NCBI GenBank assembly: GCA_028554645.1
Contig: JAQOOI010000075.1
Location: 620,001 to 684,000, forward strand
Length of the DNA: 64,000 nucleotides
Direction: 5' to 3'
From: Omphalotus guepiniiformis
Taxonomy: Eukaryota; Basidiomycota; Agaricomycetes; Agaricales; Omphalotaceae
The notes beneath the pieces are model-generated. The model was not told the DNA's origin and searched no databases. It was given only the letters and a program-made list of their open reading frames with translations. Positions 23,701-35,730 of this stretch are shown in pieces; position 1 is the first letter of the stretch, and every line of letters starts with the position of its first letter. The translations under genes were made by a program, and so were the position numbers.

Positions 23701-25476
23701 TGGGGTGCGAGAAACTTGCAACTGTAAAGAACATGTTAGCGCGTGTTACGAAGGTGCAGTGCAGTTGACTCACGTCCTGTTCATCTTCACTGTCGCTCGA
23801 AAATGTTGCATTTATTGCTGGTAGACCACCTGTGCCGAAGCCAAGGTCCGGCAATGGACCTTCAATCTGCGCGAGTTCATTTGGATCCACATCCATAAAG
23901 TCCATACTGTCCGTTGATGAATCATGAACATTCAGCTGGCTTCCATTGAACCAGTGGAATTGTTCCACGCCCTCGGAATTGACAGGAGATGAAGAGGAGT
24001 CATCGTCGTGTGGTGGCGGAGGAGAGGAGGGGGGTAAGCTCTCCTGCATTCGCACCGGGCTTCTCTGCACCCTGCGAGGTCTCCCCTCATTCTCAGAACG
24101 CAGAATCGAAGTGATTACTCCGGCGTCTCGCATGACTCTTCTCCTACTTCGGACAGGAGTGCTCATGAATTCCTCTGGTGGGCCACTCAACAGCAAGGGA
24201 TCGTCTGTGGGGCTTGCCGGAGGCATCGGTTCAGATAAGTCAATCTCTGGGGCTTCCTTCTTCACAGGTGGATGGACTTTCAACGCCCGCGTGCGTCCCG
24301 ATTTGCGCTTAGACTTGGAGGTGGAAGTGATTGGACTGATCACAACTTCCCTAGGAGGGGTGAACACCTCTAAAGGAGGCTCGTACGGAGGAATTACGAC
24401 GGGAGTGGTGCTACGCCTTCCTGTCCTAGTAGTCAGTCTGATCTGGGGTAAGAGCAGATCTTTGTCCTCCGGACTCTCATCTGTGTCGGGAAGGAGGAGA
24501 CGAAGTGGAGGGCGGTAGTCGGCATCAGGATTCTCAGCATGTGGTGACTTTACAAGACTAAACCGGCCATGTCTTCCACGCTGAGGAGTGGTAGATGTCG
24601 TATTACAAGAGGGAGTAGCATCCAGCGCAGAGACTACAGGCTCTTCATTCACTAGACTTTGGGAGGACGACATGACAGACATAGAGGGCCTTGTTGGTGA
24701 GGGGATACTCTGCATGGATAAGTCTGACTGGTTGGACTGGGTGCGGACATGCGCTCTACCAATCCTCCTGGATTGTTTACGCGGTTTCGGATTTGGTGTG
24801 GCTTCCAATGGAATTGTGCTTTCCCGTAGCTCTGGGGCATCACCCGCGTCTGACGACAATGCCACCGTCGAAGGACCGGAATGTCGGGACATAGAATTAG
24901 TGGCGACTGGTACAGGGGGAAGTGTAGGTGCCATAGAACGTTTTCGTTTCGGAAGAGAAGGTGGTAGTAGAGGTGTAGTGGCATTCATATGACTATTCTC
25001 CGAGGCAATAGAAGTCAGGTTCGCCTGAATATCCGAGCTGTAAACAGACATTATCGCAAGCAGATTTAAGAAGTACTTACAGATGTCCTGTTGAAACTAG
25101 ATCTCCTGCTCGCAAGTTGCAGCAGCTCCTCTGGAGGGGGACTGATCAACAGTCTCGCAGGATCTTGCTCCTCCTCTCGCTCTTGGTCTGGTCCACGCTG
25201 CTGGTCCAAACGCAATCCAGAACTCGTATCATCAGCAAGCACGTCGGTCTGACTAGAAGCTGGAGATAGAAGTCCGAGGGGAGTTCCGTGGCTAGACATC
25301 CTGTTATGAACACCCATCGGAGTCCTAGAATTCAAGCTTGTGAGGGTAGAAGTGGATCTGTTCTTGTTCTTATTCTTCTTGTTCTTCTTGGCACTAGCGC
25401 CGAAAACCGCTGCAAGGTCAATTTGAGGAACAGAGTCGCGTGCCGTTGGAGTTCCTGGATGTGCATTCTCTGCCAT
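20766..25476 (-). CDS. Large disordered nuclear-type protein, function unknown
   Basis: Five exons (25476-25081, 25024-23774, 23721-22555, 22504-21819, 21753-20766) give 1495 residues. The start is the ATG at 25476, since the open frame upstream has no other ATG. Most of the protein is low-complexity and Ser/Pro/Arg-rich, with many SP/TP sites (possible CDK targets) and basic clusters (KKNKKNKNKNR, KRKSGRTRALK) that could be nuclear signals. Around residues 660-750 a very acidic region holds three related copies of an EEEEV(R/H)xM-type motif. One compact island is visible near residues 1095-1175: RDWTKEEWKVLDGCF followed by VVARFVDIMGG. Tryptophan spacing is weakly reminiscent of SANT/Myb helices, but this is not a firm match. 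I do not recognise the family; a chromatin or cell-cycle role is only inference from composition. Confidence 0.85.
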
Positions 25477-25859
25477 AGCAATGTTGGGATTGTGCACTGG
25501 CGACAAGATAATTATTTAAATTCAACTTTAGGTCGAGGCTCAGGCATAACTCGAACACCACGTGATCGCTTCTGTGGACCACTTGGGATCAATATGGCCA
25601 AATAATTAGTTCACGGTGGCGCGGTTTTGGTAAGCTGTACAAAAAATATATAACCGCTTTGTTGGATCAAAGCAGGTCAAAGCCCAAGCAAGGTTTCTGC
25701 TGAAGGAGTAGGCATTGTCCCTAGTAGAAGTACGCTCGCAATATGTGTCAATTTTCCGGTCATCATTGCCTTGTTCATTCACTGTAAGCTACATGGAAAT
25801 ATGTATGGTACTATCGATCTCGGAAAGTTCAGTTCAAGTTTCGTGAGTTAAAATACTCC
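25477..25859. other. Intergenic region (promoter of the disordered-protein gene)
   Basis: 383 bp between two (-) genes. A CACGTG E-box-like hexamer lies near 25559, about 85 bp upstream of the start at 25476; nothing else is recognised. Confidence 0.45.
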
Positions 25860-28664
25860 TTAAAATTTCTGCTTCTGCTCGTCATGGTAGACTTCGTCGG
25901 ACGCCTTCTCCTCACTGTGGCTTATAAGACCAAGACGCCTGTGAATAATTTCCAAACGTTGCTGATCCTCAACTGCCAGCTTAGCTTCGGTCGCACCGAA
26001 GACTTCTTCCATTTCCTCCAGTGTAACACCCTTGGTCTCCGGAACCTGGAAAGAATGGACATTCAGGCGGAATCATGAATGGAGATGACACAGTGCTCAC
26101 AAAGAAGAGAATGAACAATCCACCCAAGAAGGAGAACACGCCGAAGAATATGAAGGTACCAAAATGCTAGATATATGTATTTAGCTTCATCACTTCATGC
26201 AGCGAAACACCTTTCTCACCAAATTTGCAATCATTGTCGGAGTCACTTCACCGACTGTAAAGAGGAGAAGCACTATCAGCAATCTTTCTGAACAACAAGA
26301 CTCTTCCGACTGACCAATGAAATTGTTCATCCAATTAGAACTTGAAGCTATTGACATCCCTTTGCTTCGAACGCTCAGAGGGAAGATCTCGGCAACGATG
26401 ACCCAAGAACATGGACTGATGTAAAGCTCAACAAAGTGAATGAGGTCAGCGCTGAAAGGCAACTTACCCCCAACTGTAACCGAATCCTAGAAAATAATAT
26501 GAGGTATGCAACATGAGGATTGACATTAAGCACTGACCTATTGCAAAAACCCAGACCATGGCGCAGGCCGCCCAGCCCGCAGCTATGCGGGTGAACGTCA
26601 GTATACAGCTAGACCTAAGAGCATTGCCAATGCAGCCTCACCGACATGGCTGAGTGGAGTGTATTTTAGACTAGTGAATCACCAGAAAGCAATGCAACAC
26701 TTACTCATGCCATGAATTCTCGAAAAGCCCGGATATCACTGCAATAATTAAGTGGCAGCTGTCACAAGTAAGAAAGAGGAAATTATCAATAGCTATCAAC
26801 AATGTGGAATTGAGAACATACGCAGCCATTAAGAAGGCTCCGGAAACCAGGACTGGCTTGCGCCCTACTTGATCGACATATATGACTGCCGGAATAGTTG
26901 CCAAAAACATTGCTAGTACTCATTAAAATGAGCACACAAATTAGCATTGATTCTGCTCACGCTATGCCCACTACACCAGTTGCCAACAGAGACGTTGTAT
27001 TGCCCGTCAACCCGAGATTCTGGAATATTGTCGGAGCATAATACAAAATAGCATTGACACCAGTCCATTGTTGGAAGAACATTGTTCTAGGAGAGAAAAT
27101 CAGGGCCTGAATATTTACCCAGTAAGATCGCCTTACAAGGAGCCAATTGCTACTCGCCAAAACAGTGCTAGAGGAACAAAGATCACGATGAGAATTGCTA
27201 CAGTTATACCACCACCAGACATACTTTTGTTCGTAACGAGACTCATATACTCCTGGATGCCCAACTTGAAGTCTGATTTGAAGCTGCCATCTTGATATTC
27301 GGGAAACCTTGCTTCGGATGTCTCTTTGTCAAAGAGATACTGGGCTTTGATCTCACTGGTCACGTCAGCCAATGGAATGAAAACGAGTGCAGCGAATCTT
27401 ACAGAAACTCGATCTGAACCAACTCGTGGTCCTGAGGAAGACCACGAGCCTTGCTCAGAACAACAAGTGCCTCCTCTTCACGGCCTCGATTCATAAGCCA
27501 TCTAAAGAAAACTCAGTGTTAGCATAGACACTTGAGCATGGAGAAAGTTAGACTAACCGAGGAGAGAAAGGCATAAAAAGTATGCCGACACCCAAGATTA
27601 CAGCAGGGACAAGCTGTAGTCCCAGAGGAATTCTCCATGCGGCTTCAAGTTGCGTGCTTCCAGAACCACCAATGAAGTTTGTGCCGTAGTCAATCCAAAA
27701 TGAGACCATGATACCAAAGGTGATTGCAAGCTGTTGCAAAGCAACAAGACTCCCTCTGACCTCTGGGGGAGCCAATTCTGCATCACAAACCGTATCATAA
27801 GCATGAGATTATATGAGAACGACTGTGATCACTTACTTCTGCATTATAGAGGGGGACTGCCATACTGAGTGATCCAACACCTAAACCGGTTATAAAACGA
27901 CCCCCATAAATCGACGAGGGTGCTTTTGCCGCGGTCTGGACTATCACTCCGACACAAAACATGGTCACGGCTGCAAGGCGTCAGGGCGCATCAAACACGC
28001 AATCTATGAGATGTACCCACCGCAAACAATGGTATACTTGCGAGAAAGCTTGTCGGCGAGGTAACCTGATTATGATTCATTGCAACGTCATCAGCATTGA
28101 GGGGTGGCGGTACTCTACCTGTATTAAGAACACCAAACCAGGCTCCCAACTCCAGAATAGCTACAAGCCAGCCTTTTGTTCCAGTATGATCCACTGCAGA
28201 AGCCATCCTGGTGCGCGACATCATGAGCAACGGGCGTTCTCTCGTACAATTCCACTTACCTCTGGTCAAACGTGTACATGCTAGATTAACCGGTGAATAT
28301 CGCAAACGATTAGGAGGAATAGACACACTAACTTGAGTACTCCGGAAAAAACTCCTTGATTGTAGCCTGAGGACAATTCTATGAGATCATGAGCTCAAAA
28401 TAGCAGCAATACGAACCATATAGTCTAAAAGATTTCGGGATACATCATTAGTTTGTCGGTATCTAAAAGAAGCTCAAAAGAACGCGTACAATCCTCCGAG
28501 AGAAGCGAACACGGCGATGGCAAAGATTCTAAAATTTCGAACAAGGCCTTTCTGCGGAGTTTTTCAGCATCGTATACCGCGGACCGCCACAAAATGCTCA
28601 CCCAACCGGATTCACCAGTTAATGCTCTGCGACGGCCTGTGTCTACAGCGACTCCTCCAGTCAT
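25860..28664 (-). CDS. MFS sugar (hexose-type) transporter
   Basis: Many small exons. It is a plasma-membrane sugar/proton symporter-like protein of the MFS sugar porter family. Hallmarks: [19 protein letters not shown] in helix 1, [20 protein letters not shown] loop 2-3, [80 protein letters not shown] in helix 7, [21 protein letters not shown], and the C-terminal [18 protein letters not shown]. The stop is at 25860-25862 and the start ATG at 28664. An 8-nt exon (28417-28424) supplies Leu-Tyr plus the first base of Gly in the helix 1 motif; without it the flanking exons are out of frame. A further exon of 21 nt encodes MYTFDQR. The substrate is not predictable from sequence alone. Divergent from the metacaspase. 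Confidence 0.92.
28417..28424 (-). other. 8-nt microexon of the sugar transporter
   Basis: Read on the minus strand the exon is ACTATATG, bounded by an upstream CTTTTAG acceptor and a downstream GTTCGT donor. The flanking introns are 65 bp (28425-28489) and 50 bp (28367-28416). With it, TT + A CTA TAT G + GC reads Leu-Leu-Tyr-Gly, giving GGLLYGYNQG. Confidence 0.8.
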
Positions 28665-29295
28665 GATAGTGCGGTTAGAACGAATAAGGGCTATCTGACT
28701 GAGCGATGATGGGCCTTTTGTATGCTTTCCCGTAATTCCATTTCTTCAAGTCAGCTGCACCAGTGTTGCCTGAAAATGCCTGGCTGCGCTTCTAGACGGC
28801 CCGGGTATTCTCCGTGATAAAGGTATTACTATACGCGTTCAAACGAGGTGATGGGGAATTGTCCTGCGAAACAAATGGAAAAGGTGCGCGAGATTCGGAC
28901 GATGACTGTCGATAATCATTGTCAATGTTAATGTTCATAACGTTCATGGCCTATAACCTGGAAAACGGTGCATCATCGCTGTAGCTGCCGTGCCTTGAAA
29001 GCCCACAAAAGCTTACCCGGAGCCTAGTGGTAAGTAAGAATGAATGCGTGTCAAGGAGAAAGATGCTACTCGTCCCTGAGTGAGCTTCGAGTGCCGATGG
29101 GAACTGGTTAGGTCACATTTTGTCACATATGTGACGTCAGCAGACCTCAGTAGACAGACAAACTGCAGTGCGCACCGCCGCACACCACACAGATTGATAT
29201 TGAGCTTCGATCCAACGATTCACGACAACGACTGTTCTTCATCTTCATCTTCATCTTGCATTCGTGGACATCTCTTACTCGCCGACAGACTCGCA
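28665..29295. promoter_or_regulatory. Divergent intergenic region, transporter / metacaspase
   Basis: 631 bp between the start codons of the sugar transporter (-) and the metacaspase (+), so it should hold both promoters. A TTCATC microsatellite (29238-29257) lies just upstream of the metacaspase ATG, probably in its 5' UTR. Confidence 0.5.
29238..29257 (+). repeat. TTCATC hexanucleotide microsatellite
   Basis: Just over three tandem copies of TTCATC, 40 bp upstream of the metacaspase start codon. Confidence 0.8.
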
Positions 29296-31855
29296 ATGTG
29301 GAATAATCATCAATCAGGAACGCCGGCGTGAGTAGCCCTCATGACTGAAATAGACCGTTTAGACTGGTCTAATTGATACCGCATATCTTTGCCAGCTTTC
29401 CTAGCCCGTAAGTTTCGCGGATCGGCTCATTACTTCTCAGAGTGCTGCGTGCTTATTGTAATCGTGGGTTGGTAGCGATCGTGGCATGAGTCCCGGTTAT
29501 TCACCCAGCTATATTCCTCCAAATGGGTGTGTAGCCATTCTTTCTTGGAAGTTCAAGTTTGTTCACATCAGTCTGAAAGACCCCCTCTACCAGACGCTTC
29601 TCCTTACGGGTACTTGGAATTTCACGCTTCTATCGTCTTTGACTGATATTCTTCTTCCTTGCACAATTGCCAGCTACCCAAGTGGCGGGTGAGTCCGTAA
29701 TAACAAGTCAGCCAAATATGCCTCCAATCAAGCATCTTTCATAGGTACAATGCACCTCTTGGACCACCTCCTGGACCACCTGGGTGAGGCTAGTGTAAGA
29801 ATCTCTGTTTGCCCAGTCTCAATTCAGATTTGGATCCAGTTACGGCGCCCCTCCTCCGGTGCAGAGAGGTACTTATCCAGGCCAGCAACATCATCATCAA
29901 CACCATTACCAAGGTGGTGGATTTCCTGGACAATATGCACCACCTCGTAGGTCTTTGTTACAGCTTATTCTGTGAGCTACTGTTTAATTTCCGACTTCAG
30001 AAGGGCCTCCTCCCGGGCAATATGCGCCGCCTCGTATGTATTCGTTCTCGTTCGTGCTTCTAATTTCTGGTTATCGTTATTTTAGGCGGACATCCTCCGA
30101 TGCCTCCTACTCAGACGCAAAACTATGGCCCACAATTTCAAGACGCCCAACAACACACGCAGCAGCCGTTTTTCCAGTACTCTCAATGTAACGGAAGGAA
30201 GAAAGCACTTTGTGTAAGTCACCTACATAAACCTCACAGCATTGTCAATGCCTATCTTCGGTTCTTAGATCGGTATCAACTACTTCGGAACAAGTTCTGA
30301 GTTAGCGGGATGTATCAACGATGCAAAGAACATACAACAGTTTTTATGCAGTCAGTACCCCCCTCCAGTTTTGTGGGTCTACTTCTTGAAAATATCGATC
30401 GTTAGGACACTTTGGCTATAAGCAAGAGGACATCGTGCTGCTAACAGATGATAATCAAAACTACAGACAGATTCCTACCAGAGACAACATACTCCGTATT
30501 TTCAATCTCATTGTTGGCAGTTGGCTTACCGTTATGTGCTTTGCAGCTCCAGGCCATGCAATGGCTTGTCAGCAGTGCTCAGCCTAATGATTCTCTATTT
30601 TTCCACTGTACGTGTCTTCTCAAGCTGCTGTTCAACATCAAGTTCATACGTTCCACAGACTCTGGGCATGGAGGACAGACGAAAGATTTGGATGGAGATG
30701 AGGCTGATGGTTATGATGAAGGTTAGTTGTCTTCCTTATCGTAATGCGACTCAATCATGTTGTGTTGTTGTAGTCATTTATCCGGTGAGCTTTATACTGT
30801 TGTTCGATGTTCATTTCTCATATTCTCATTCTCTGTAACAGGTGGACCACGAACAAAACGGACATATTGTTGACGATGTGAGTGTTTATTTTTCTGTACA
30901 CTGCACTCACTTATTGTACCCGTATACCGTAGCTTATGCATGATATCATGGTTAAACCTCTCCCTCCTGGTTGTCGACTGACTGCCATTTTCGACGTATG
31001 TATTGAAGTCTCGTCCGCTGGGCATGTATTCACACAACTTCCAGTCTTGCCATTCTGGATCCGCTCTCGGTATGTAGTTACGCTTCTCAGCTGATCTGGT
31101 GTGCTTACAAAACGTTTCTCGACGTAGACCTTCCTTACATAGTACGCATCTCACAATCTGGTGCAACTTCGCTTCTGAACCTTTTTATTAACAGTACTCA
31201 ACTGAAGGAAAGGTAAAGGAGCCAAACCTCGCCGCTGAAGCTGGGCAGGGTCTTTTGTCTGCCGTGTCGTCTTACGCTAGGGGTGACATGGGTGGTGTGT
31301 TTAAATCTGCAATGGGGCTTGTTAAGACAGCGACTGGAAACACCAAAAAAACCGAAGCTTATGCTCGTGCCACAAAAACCAGTCCTGCTGACGTTGTACG
31401 TTGTCAAATGCTGATATGATATCTAGTCATTTGTTGACGCCTTCCTTTCTTTTAGATTTCATGGAGTGGTTGCAAGGATTCCCAGACTAGTGCGGACACG
31501 CAAGAAGCCGGAACTGCCACTGGTGCAATGAGCTACGTGAGTAGTGTCAACCATTCAATGATGATTTAGTGTTGATGGATTTGCTTGCTAGGCATTCATG
31601 ACTGTCCTCAGTGAGCATTCTTGCATCGTACTCGTCATCAGTTTTGTTTGATATACGTGTGTTTAGGTCAAAATCCAGAACAAAGCTATCAATCGCTTTT
31701 GAACGGTCTGCGGGAAATCCTCAGGAGCAAATACAGCCAAAAACCTCAGGTATCGAATGCTTCTCATGGTAATTCGAAGCTACATAACTGATCGCTGTTC
31801 TTGATAGCTATCAAGCTCACATCCCATGGATACTAATATCATGTTTATCTGCTAA
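29296..31855 (+). CDS. Type I metacaspase
   Basis: About 20 exons. It is a Ca2+-dependent cysteine protease cleaving after Arg/Lys, linked in fungi to stress, aggregate clearance and cell death. The N-terminal prodomain is Pro/Gln/Gly/His-rich (repeated GPPPGPPG and GQYAPPR segments), as in type I metacaspases. The p20 domain starts at GRKKALCIGINYFG. The catalytic His is in FFHYSGHGGQ and the catalytic Cys in [14 protein letters not shown]. The p10-like end is [25 protein letters not shown], then [10 protein letters not shown]. Tiny exons of 12 nt (29396-29407) and 15 nt (29674-29688) encode parts of the prodomain. The intron before AMQWLV is resolved as a 40-bp GT-AG intron (30513-30552), giving five extra residues (IFNLI) after DNILR; the obvious GTATTT donor at 30496 would shift the frame. 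The catalytic residues are intact. Confidence 0.93.
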
Positions 31856-32117
31856 GGCGCACGGACTGTTCTTATTTCCTTTTCTTGTGTACAACACTAT
31901 CAAGTAGCGGATTGTCAATTGTCCAAGTAGTAACAATATAATATATTTTTCGCACTACGGGTATCGTCGATTACGCAAGAGTCAGCTACCATTATAGATA
32001 TACAATACTGTGTGCAGCTGAAATGATCAAGAAGAGACACTATAAAGGGCCTAATATACACCCAGTATCCATACAGTCCAAGAAAAACCCGAGTAAGTCG
32101 ATAAAAGAAAATATCAC

Positions 32118-33718
32118 TTAACCACAGGAAACACTACGTATTCTGCCATGGCCAGTATCACCAAATTTGACCTTGGACCGCATTTTCTGGCCGTCTATGT
32201 CGATAGCATCGTCGTCATCTTCAGCCTCTACTGATTCTGGTGAAAGGCCAGACGTTTGGCCCCCAAGGACAATTGCTGTTAACCGCCGTTGGTAAACCTG
32301 ACAGATGGTAAATCAAAAGTCCCAAAACAAAATCTAAAAAGGAGCGGCTCACACAACCGGAATCCAAACCGATTGTCCAGCGCTTGACATCTAGCCCCCG
32401 ACTAGCAGCGTGTCCGTACACGACAGTTGTAGGATGGCAAGGAAGAGTATCCTGGTCTTTCCGGTGCTTGGCCGACTGAATCTCGTGATTGAAACCATCG
32501 CAAAGTAGCATGTCCTTTTTATAAAGTTTCGTCCATGGCGTGCCGCCCTTACCCCTTGATGAAGAACAGATGAGATCGCACACAAGATGGATTGGCGCAT
32601 GATGCACACCTGGTGATTGAATGATCTTCCAACACTCCTCTCATGTTGAGAACATTCCAAGGATCCATGTTTTGCGGGACTTCTTTTAGCACTGCAACTT
32701 CCTGGAGACGCCGCAAGATCGCGCGCTGAGCGTCGGCATCAACTTCTCCGTGCTTATATGATGGGGGGAGCGTTGGGACTCGAGCAAGTGGTTGGCGCCT
32801 ATGGGATGGTTTATAGTTTGGATCCGAAGCTAGTATACCGGCGTGTGCAATGAACGTGTGTGCATGAGGGATGTGGAGCATTAAAGGCCTTGATACCATA
32901 TAGTCGTATTGCTCGTCAGTCATTTCGGAGGCAATCCTGTGATGGTCGCTAAACAGTTTCCAGCCTTTCGGGATCCTCCTCCACCACTTTCTTTGACTCT
33001 TGTCAGACTTCATTTGTGCAGATACCCAATGCTCAGCGTCTTGTTCGCCTGCCTTTTGCGCCGCTTCCCACTTCTTCTGTGTATTTTGTAGCCAGTTTTT
33101 GCCGCCTGGAAGGGAATAAATCCAGTTGAGCCAAGACTTCCATTCAATAACTTTCTGATCGTGATTCCCCCGAACCGCCGTTATGTTGTGAGTCGTCATG
33201 AATTTTAAAACAGCCATGGACCCAGAGTGAGGGCCTTTGGCGACTATGTCGCCTACGCTAACAAGAACGTCGGTGGACGGGTCATAGGATAGTTTCGTGA
33301 GAAGTTTTCTGCCAAATAACGCGGAATGAGATTTAGTAAAAGCGATGCTGATGCTGGACGCACTGCAGTTGGTCATGCATGCCATGGATGTCGCCTACAA
33401 TTATCGCTCGTCTACTCCTATCTTCTATACACAGATGACAGCCGTGAGCTTGCCTCTCTATGTTGTGGGAAATCAATCTGACCTATAGGAAACTGCTCAG
33501 CAGACAACGTCTCTAATGATTTATATTGACTGAAGTCAGGGGTACCTGCATTCTCCAATTAGCACATTTTGCGACGAGAATTCAGATGCCTCACCAGAAC
33601 CTGTCTTCGAGATGAGCGATTCCCAGCCCGCAAAATCGCGACGTACACCGGAATACAAGAAGAAAAACAGAAAGAAAGTTACGACAGAATAAGCCAGCAT
33701 CATGCGCACCGACCACAT
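32118..33718 (-). CDS. Ppn2-like calcineurin-type metallophosphatase
   Basis: About six exons. An N-terminal hydrophobic segment (MMLAYSVVTFFLFFFLYSGV) looks like a signal anchor. It is followed by a metallophosphoesterase domain: RAIIVGDIHGMHDQLQ, SVGDIVAKGP, VRGNHD and VVYGHAASRG, the four metal-binding blocks of the PPP/ApaH-like fold. Between GNHD and the last block is a Trp/Lys-rich insert typical of fungal members. The layout (one N-terminal membrane anchor plus ApaH-like domain) matches yeast Ppn2 (YNL217W), a vacuolar Zn-dependent endopolyphosphatase, so polyphosphate cleavage in the vacuole is the best guess. A bis(5'-nucleosyl)-tetraphosphatase or protein phosphatase role is possible. 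The C-terminal tail is acidic. The joins I checked are in frame. Confidence 0.85.
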
Positions 33719-34444
33719 GAGAGTGCAAGTTAAATTTATACAGTAAAGACGCCCCACCCCAAGTTACGTCAACCCGCGAAACCCTTTTTAGGCGCTAATC
33801 AATTCTCGCGAAATAAAGTCACGTGGTACATAGATGACACCCGCGTTTGTTTCTCATTTCTGAATCTCAGACTACCCTTCAACTCATGCATCATGTCCCA
33901 CAATGTCTGGCTTTGACGAGCAACCTGGGTCGAACTCACACGGAGCTTTGTTGGCATTACACAAGTCGTCCAAGGAAAAAGGTACAAAATGAGCTGCAAT
34001 TCTATCAACACTCGTATATGAATATATGAATATCCAGTTGAGATATATATATAATTCCGAGCGGAAGCCCGGTAAGAGGATATCATTCTTGGGTGCGTGC
34101 TCAAGTGGCCTTCGCCACTACTAATAGATTGAAGGTCTTCGAACTTCTCCGCAGGTGATCATTGTGCGCGCGCGTACTTTGCGCTGTTATTCGTATCACC
34201 CCAGACGAGTGAATTGTCTTAATGGTCACAAGTGAACTCTATGTACGGCAATACGTGCAACCACTAAGTTACATATGGATGAACTGGCCCACGAAGATCG
34301 ATCAATGCTTTTCCTGGAGACGAGTCTCGCACGGTTACAACTTCCACAAATGTTCGGTCGGTCTTTTTCATCGAAAATAACATTCTTGAAAACATATAAA
34401 GAGCGGGCAGGGGCCCCCCAGTCCAACGAAGTTCTGCATTCAAC
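33719..34444. promoter_or_regulatory. Divergent intergenic region, metallophosphatase / CE1 esterase
   Basis: 726 bp, AT-rich near 34010-34050, holding both promoters. A TATA-like element lies near its right end. No gene recognised. Confidence 0.5.
34393..34400 (+). promoter_or_regulatory. Probable TATA box of the CE1 esterase
   Basis: CATATAAA, continuing into G at 34401, lies about 45-50 bp before the start codon at 34445, which implies a very short leader. Confidence 0.45.
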
Positions 34445-35557
34445 ATGTATTCTTCTGTTCTTCGCGCGATTATTCTCTCGTGCTTTCTACTTATTGGACG
34501 CGTCTATGCGGCTGCAGGATCCTTGCAGGTGCCCTTTTTCATATTCGCGGCCAGCAGGTACTAATTGACGCGTTACAATACAGCAAGTGACTGACTTTGG
34601 CCCCAACCCGAATAACGTGGGCATGTTCATCTATCAGCCTGCGACGTTGGCCAGTCCCTTGCCACTCATAGTCGCCATACATGAATGCACAGCCTCGGCC
34701 CAGATATACTTTTCTAGCACTCAATATGCAAACCTTGCGGACGAGCTAGGCTTCATGGTTATCTTCCCGGACTCCCCACGAGATGGGAAATGCTTCGACG
34801 TTAACACGAACGCTACGTTGACCCACAACGGCGGTGGCGACTCACAGGGTATCGCATCCATGGTTACTTTTGCCATCGAGAATTTCGGTGTTGATGCAAC
34901 CAAGGTATTCGTGACCGGAACTTCGTCGGGAGGTAGGCAACGGCTCCAGCTTCACGTCCTCGAACATCCTATTGATACTGTATTCACTAGCAATGATGAC
35001 GAATGTTATGTCTGGCTCTTACCCAGAGCTCTTCGCAGCGGCATCCGCATATTCAGGTGTGGCATTTGGCTGCTTTGCTGGCCCGGATGCTTGGAATACG
35101 CAATGTGCAGAGGGCGAGCTCATCAAAACACCTCAGCAATGGGTTTGTCTCTCTCATCCTTGGGGATGGATTGTATCATACTAATAGACCGGACGTCAGG
35201 GTGATGAAGTTCGCGCAGCCTTCCCAGGATACACAGGATCGCGCCCTAAAATGATGTTGTGGCATGGCACAGTGTAAGGAATTCAGCACTTGGTGTTCTG
35301 TTTCAAGTTGTTTACTGACAATGGCACCCAGCGATACGACACTAGAGTTCCCTAACTTTGGAGAAGAGATCAAAGAGTGGACCAATGTTCTTGGCGTTTC
35401 GCAGACGCCAACGACCACGACAGATAATGATCCCCAATCGGAATACACCAAGACGACCTATGGTGATGTAGTGGTAGGATTCGTGGCTACAGGCGTTGGT
35501 CATACAGTTCCCGTACATGAAACCATCGACTTGCAGTGGTTTGGTATTATGCAGTAA
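34445..35557 (+). CDS. Secreted CE1 acetylxylan esterase / PHB depolymerase-type esterase
   Basis: Five exons (34445-34528, 34584-34932, 34991-35142, 35200-35273, 35332-35557) give 294 residues. A signal peptide (residues 1 to about 22, ending VYA) is followed by an alpha/beta hydrolase of the esterase D/PHB depolymerase type. Motifs: VTDFGPNPNNVGMFIYQP, PLIVAIHECTASA (oxyanion strand), GFMVIFPDSPR, the nucleophile Ser142 in TGTSSGAMMTNVM, AYSGVAFGCFAG, RPKMMLWHGT before the acidic residue, and the catalytic His in GVGHTVPVHE. It probably removes acetyl groups from xylan outside the cell. No carbohydrate-binding module is present. The exon sum is whole codons. Confidence 0.93.
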
Positions 35558-35730
35558 AGGAAAGTGTGTTGACCTGTCTCACACCCAGTACACACCAGCA
35601 ATTCATTTTCAATCGTTCAAGCTCGTTCTTCGATTTCGCAAGAATGCGCAGTGACGGCTTGGTATATGTTCGGCTTCTAATTCAAATGAGAATGAACACA
35701 GTCTTTCTAAGTAACGATCACTTGTGAGTT

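Noticed and set aside
28367..28489. Frameshift or pseudogene in the sugar transporter
   Set aside because: The apparent break is fully resolved by the 8-nt microexon; all other junctions checked are intact.
33900..34000. Second B-box-like match (GAGTTCGACCC, minus strand)
   Set aside because: Flanking bases do not pair as a T-arm and no A-box is present.
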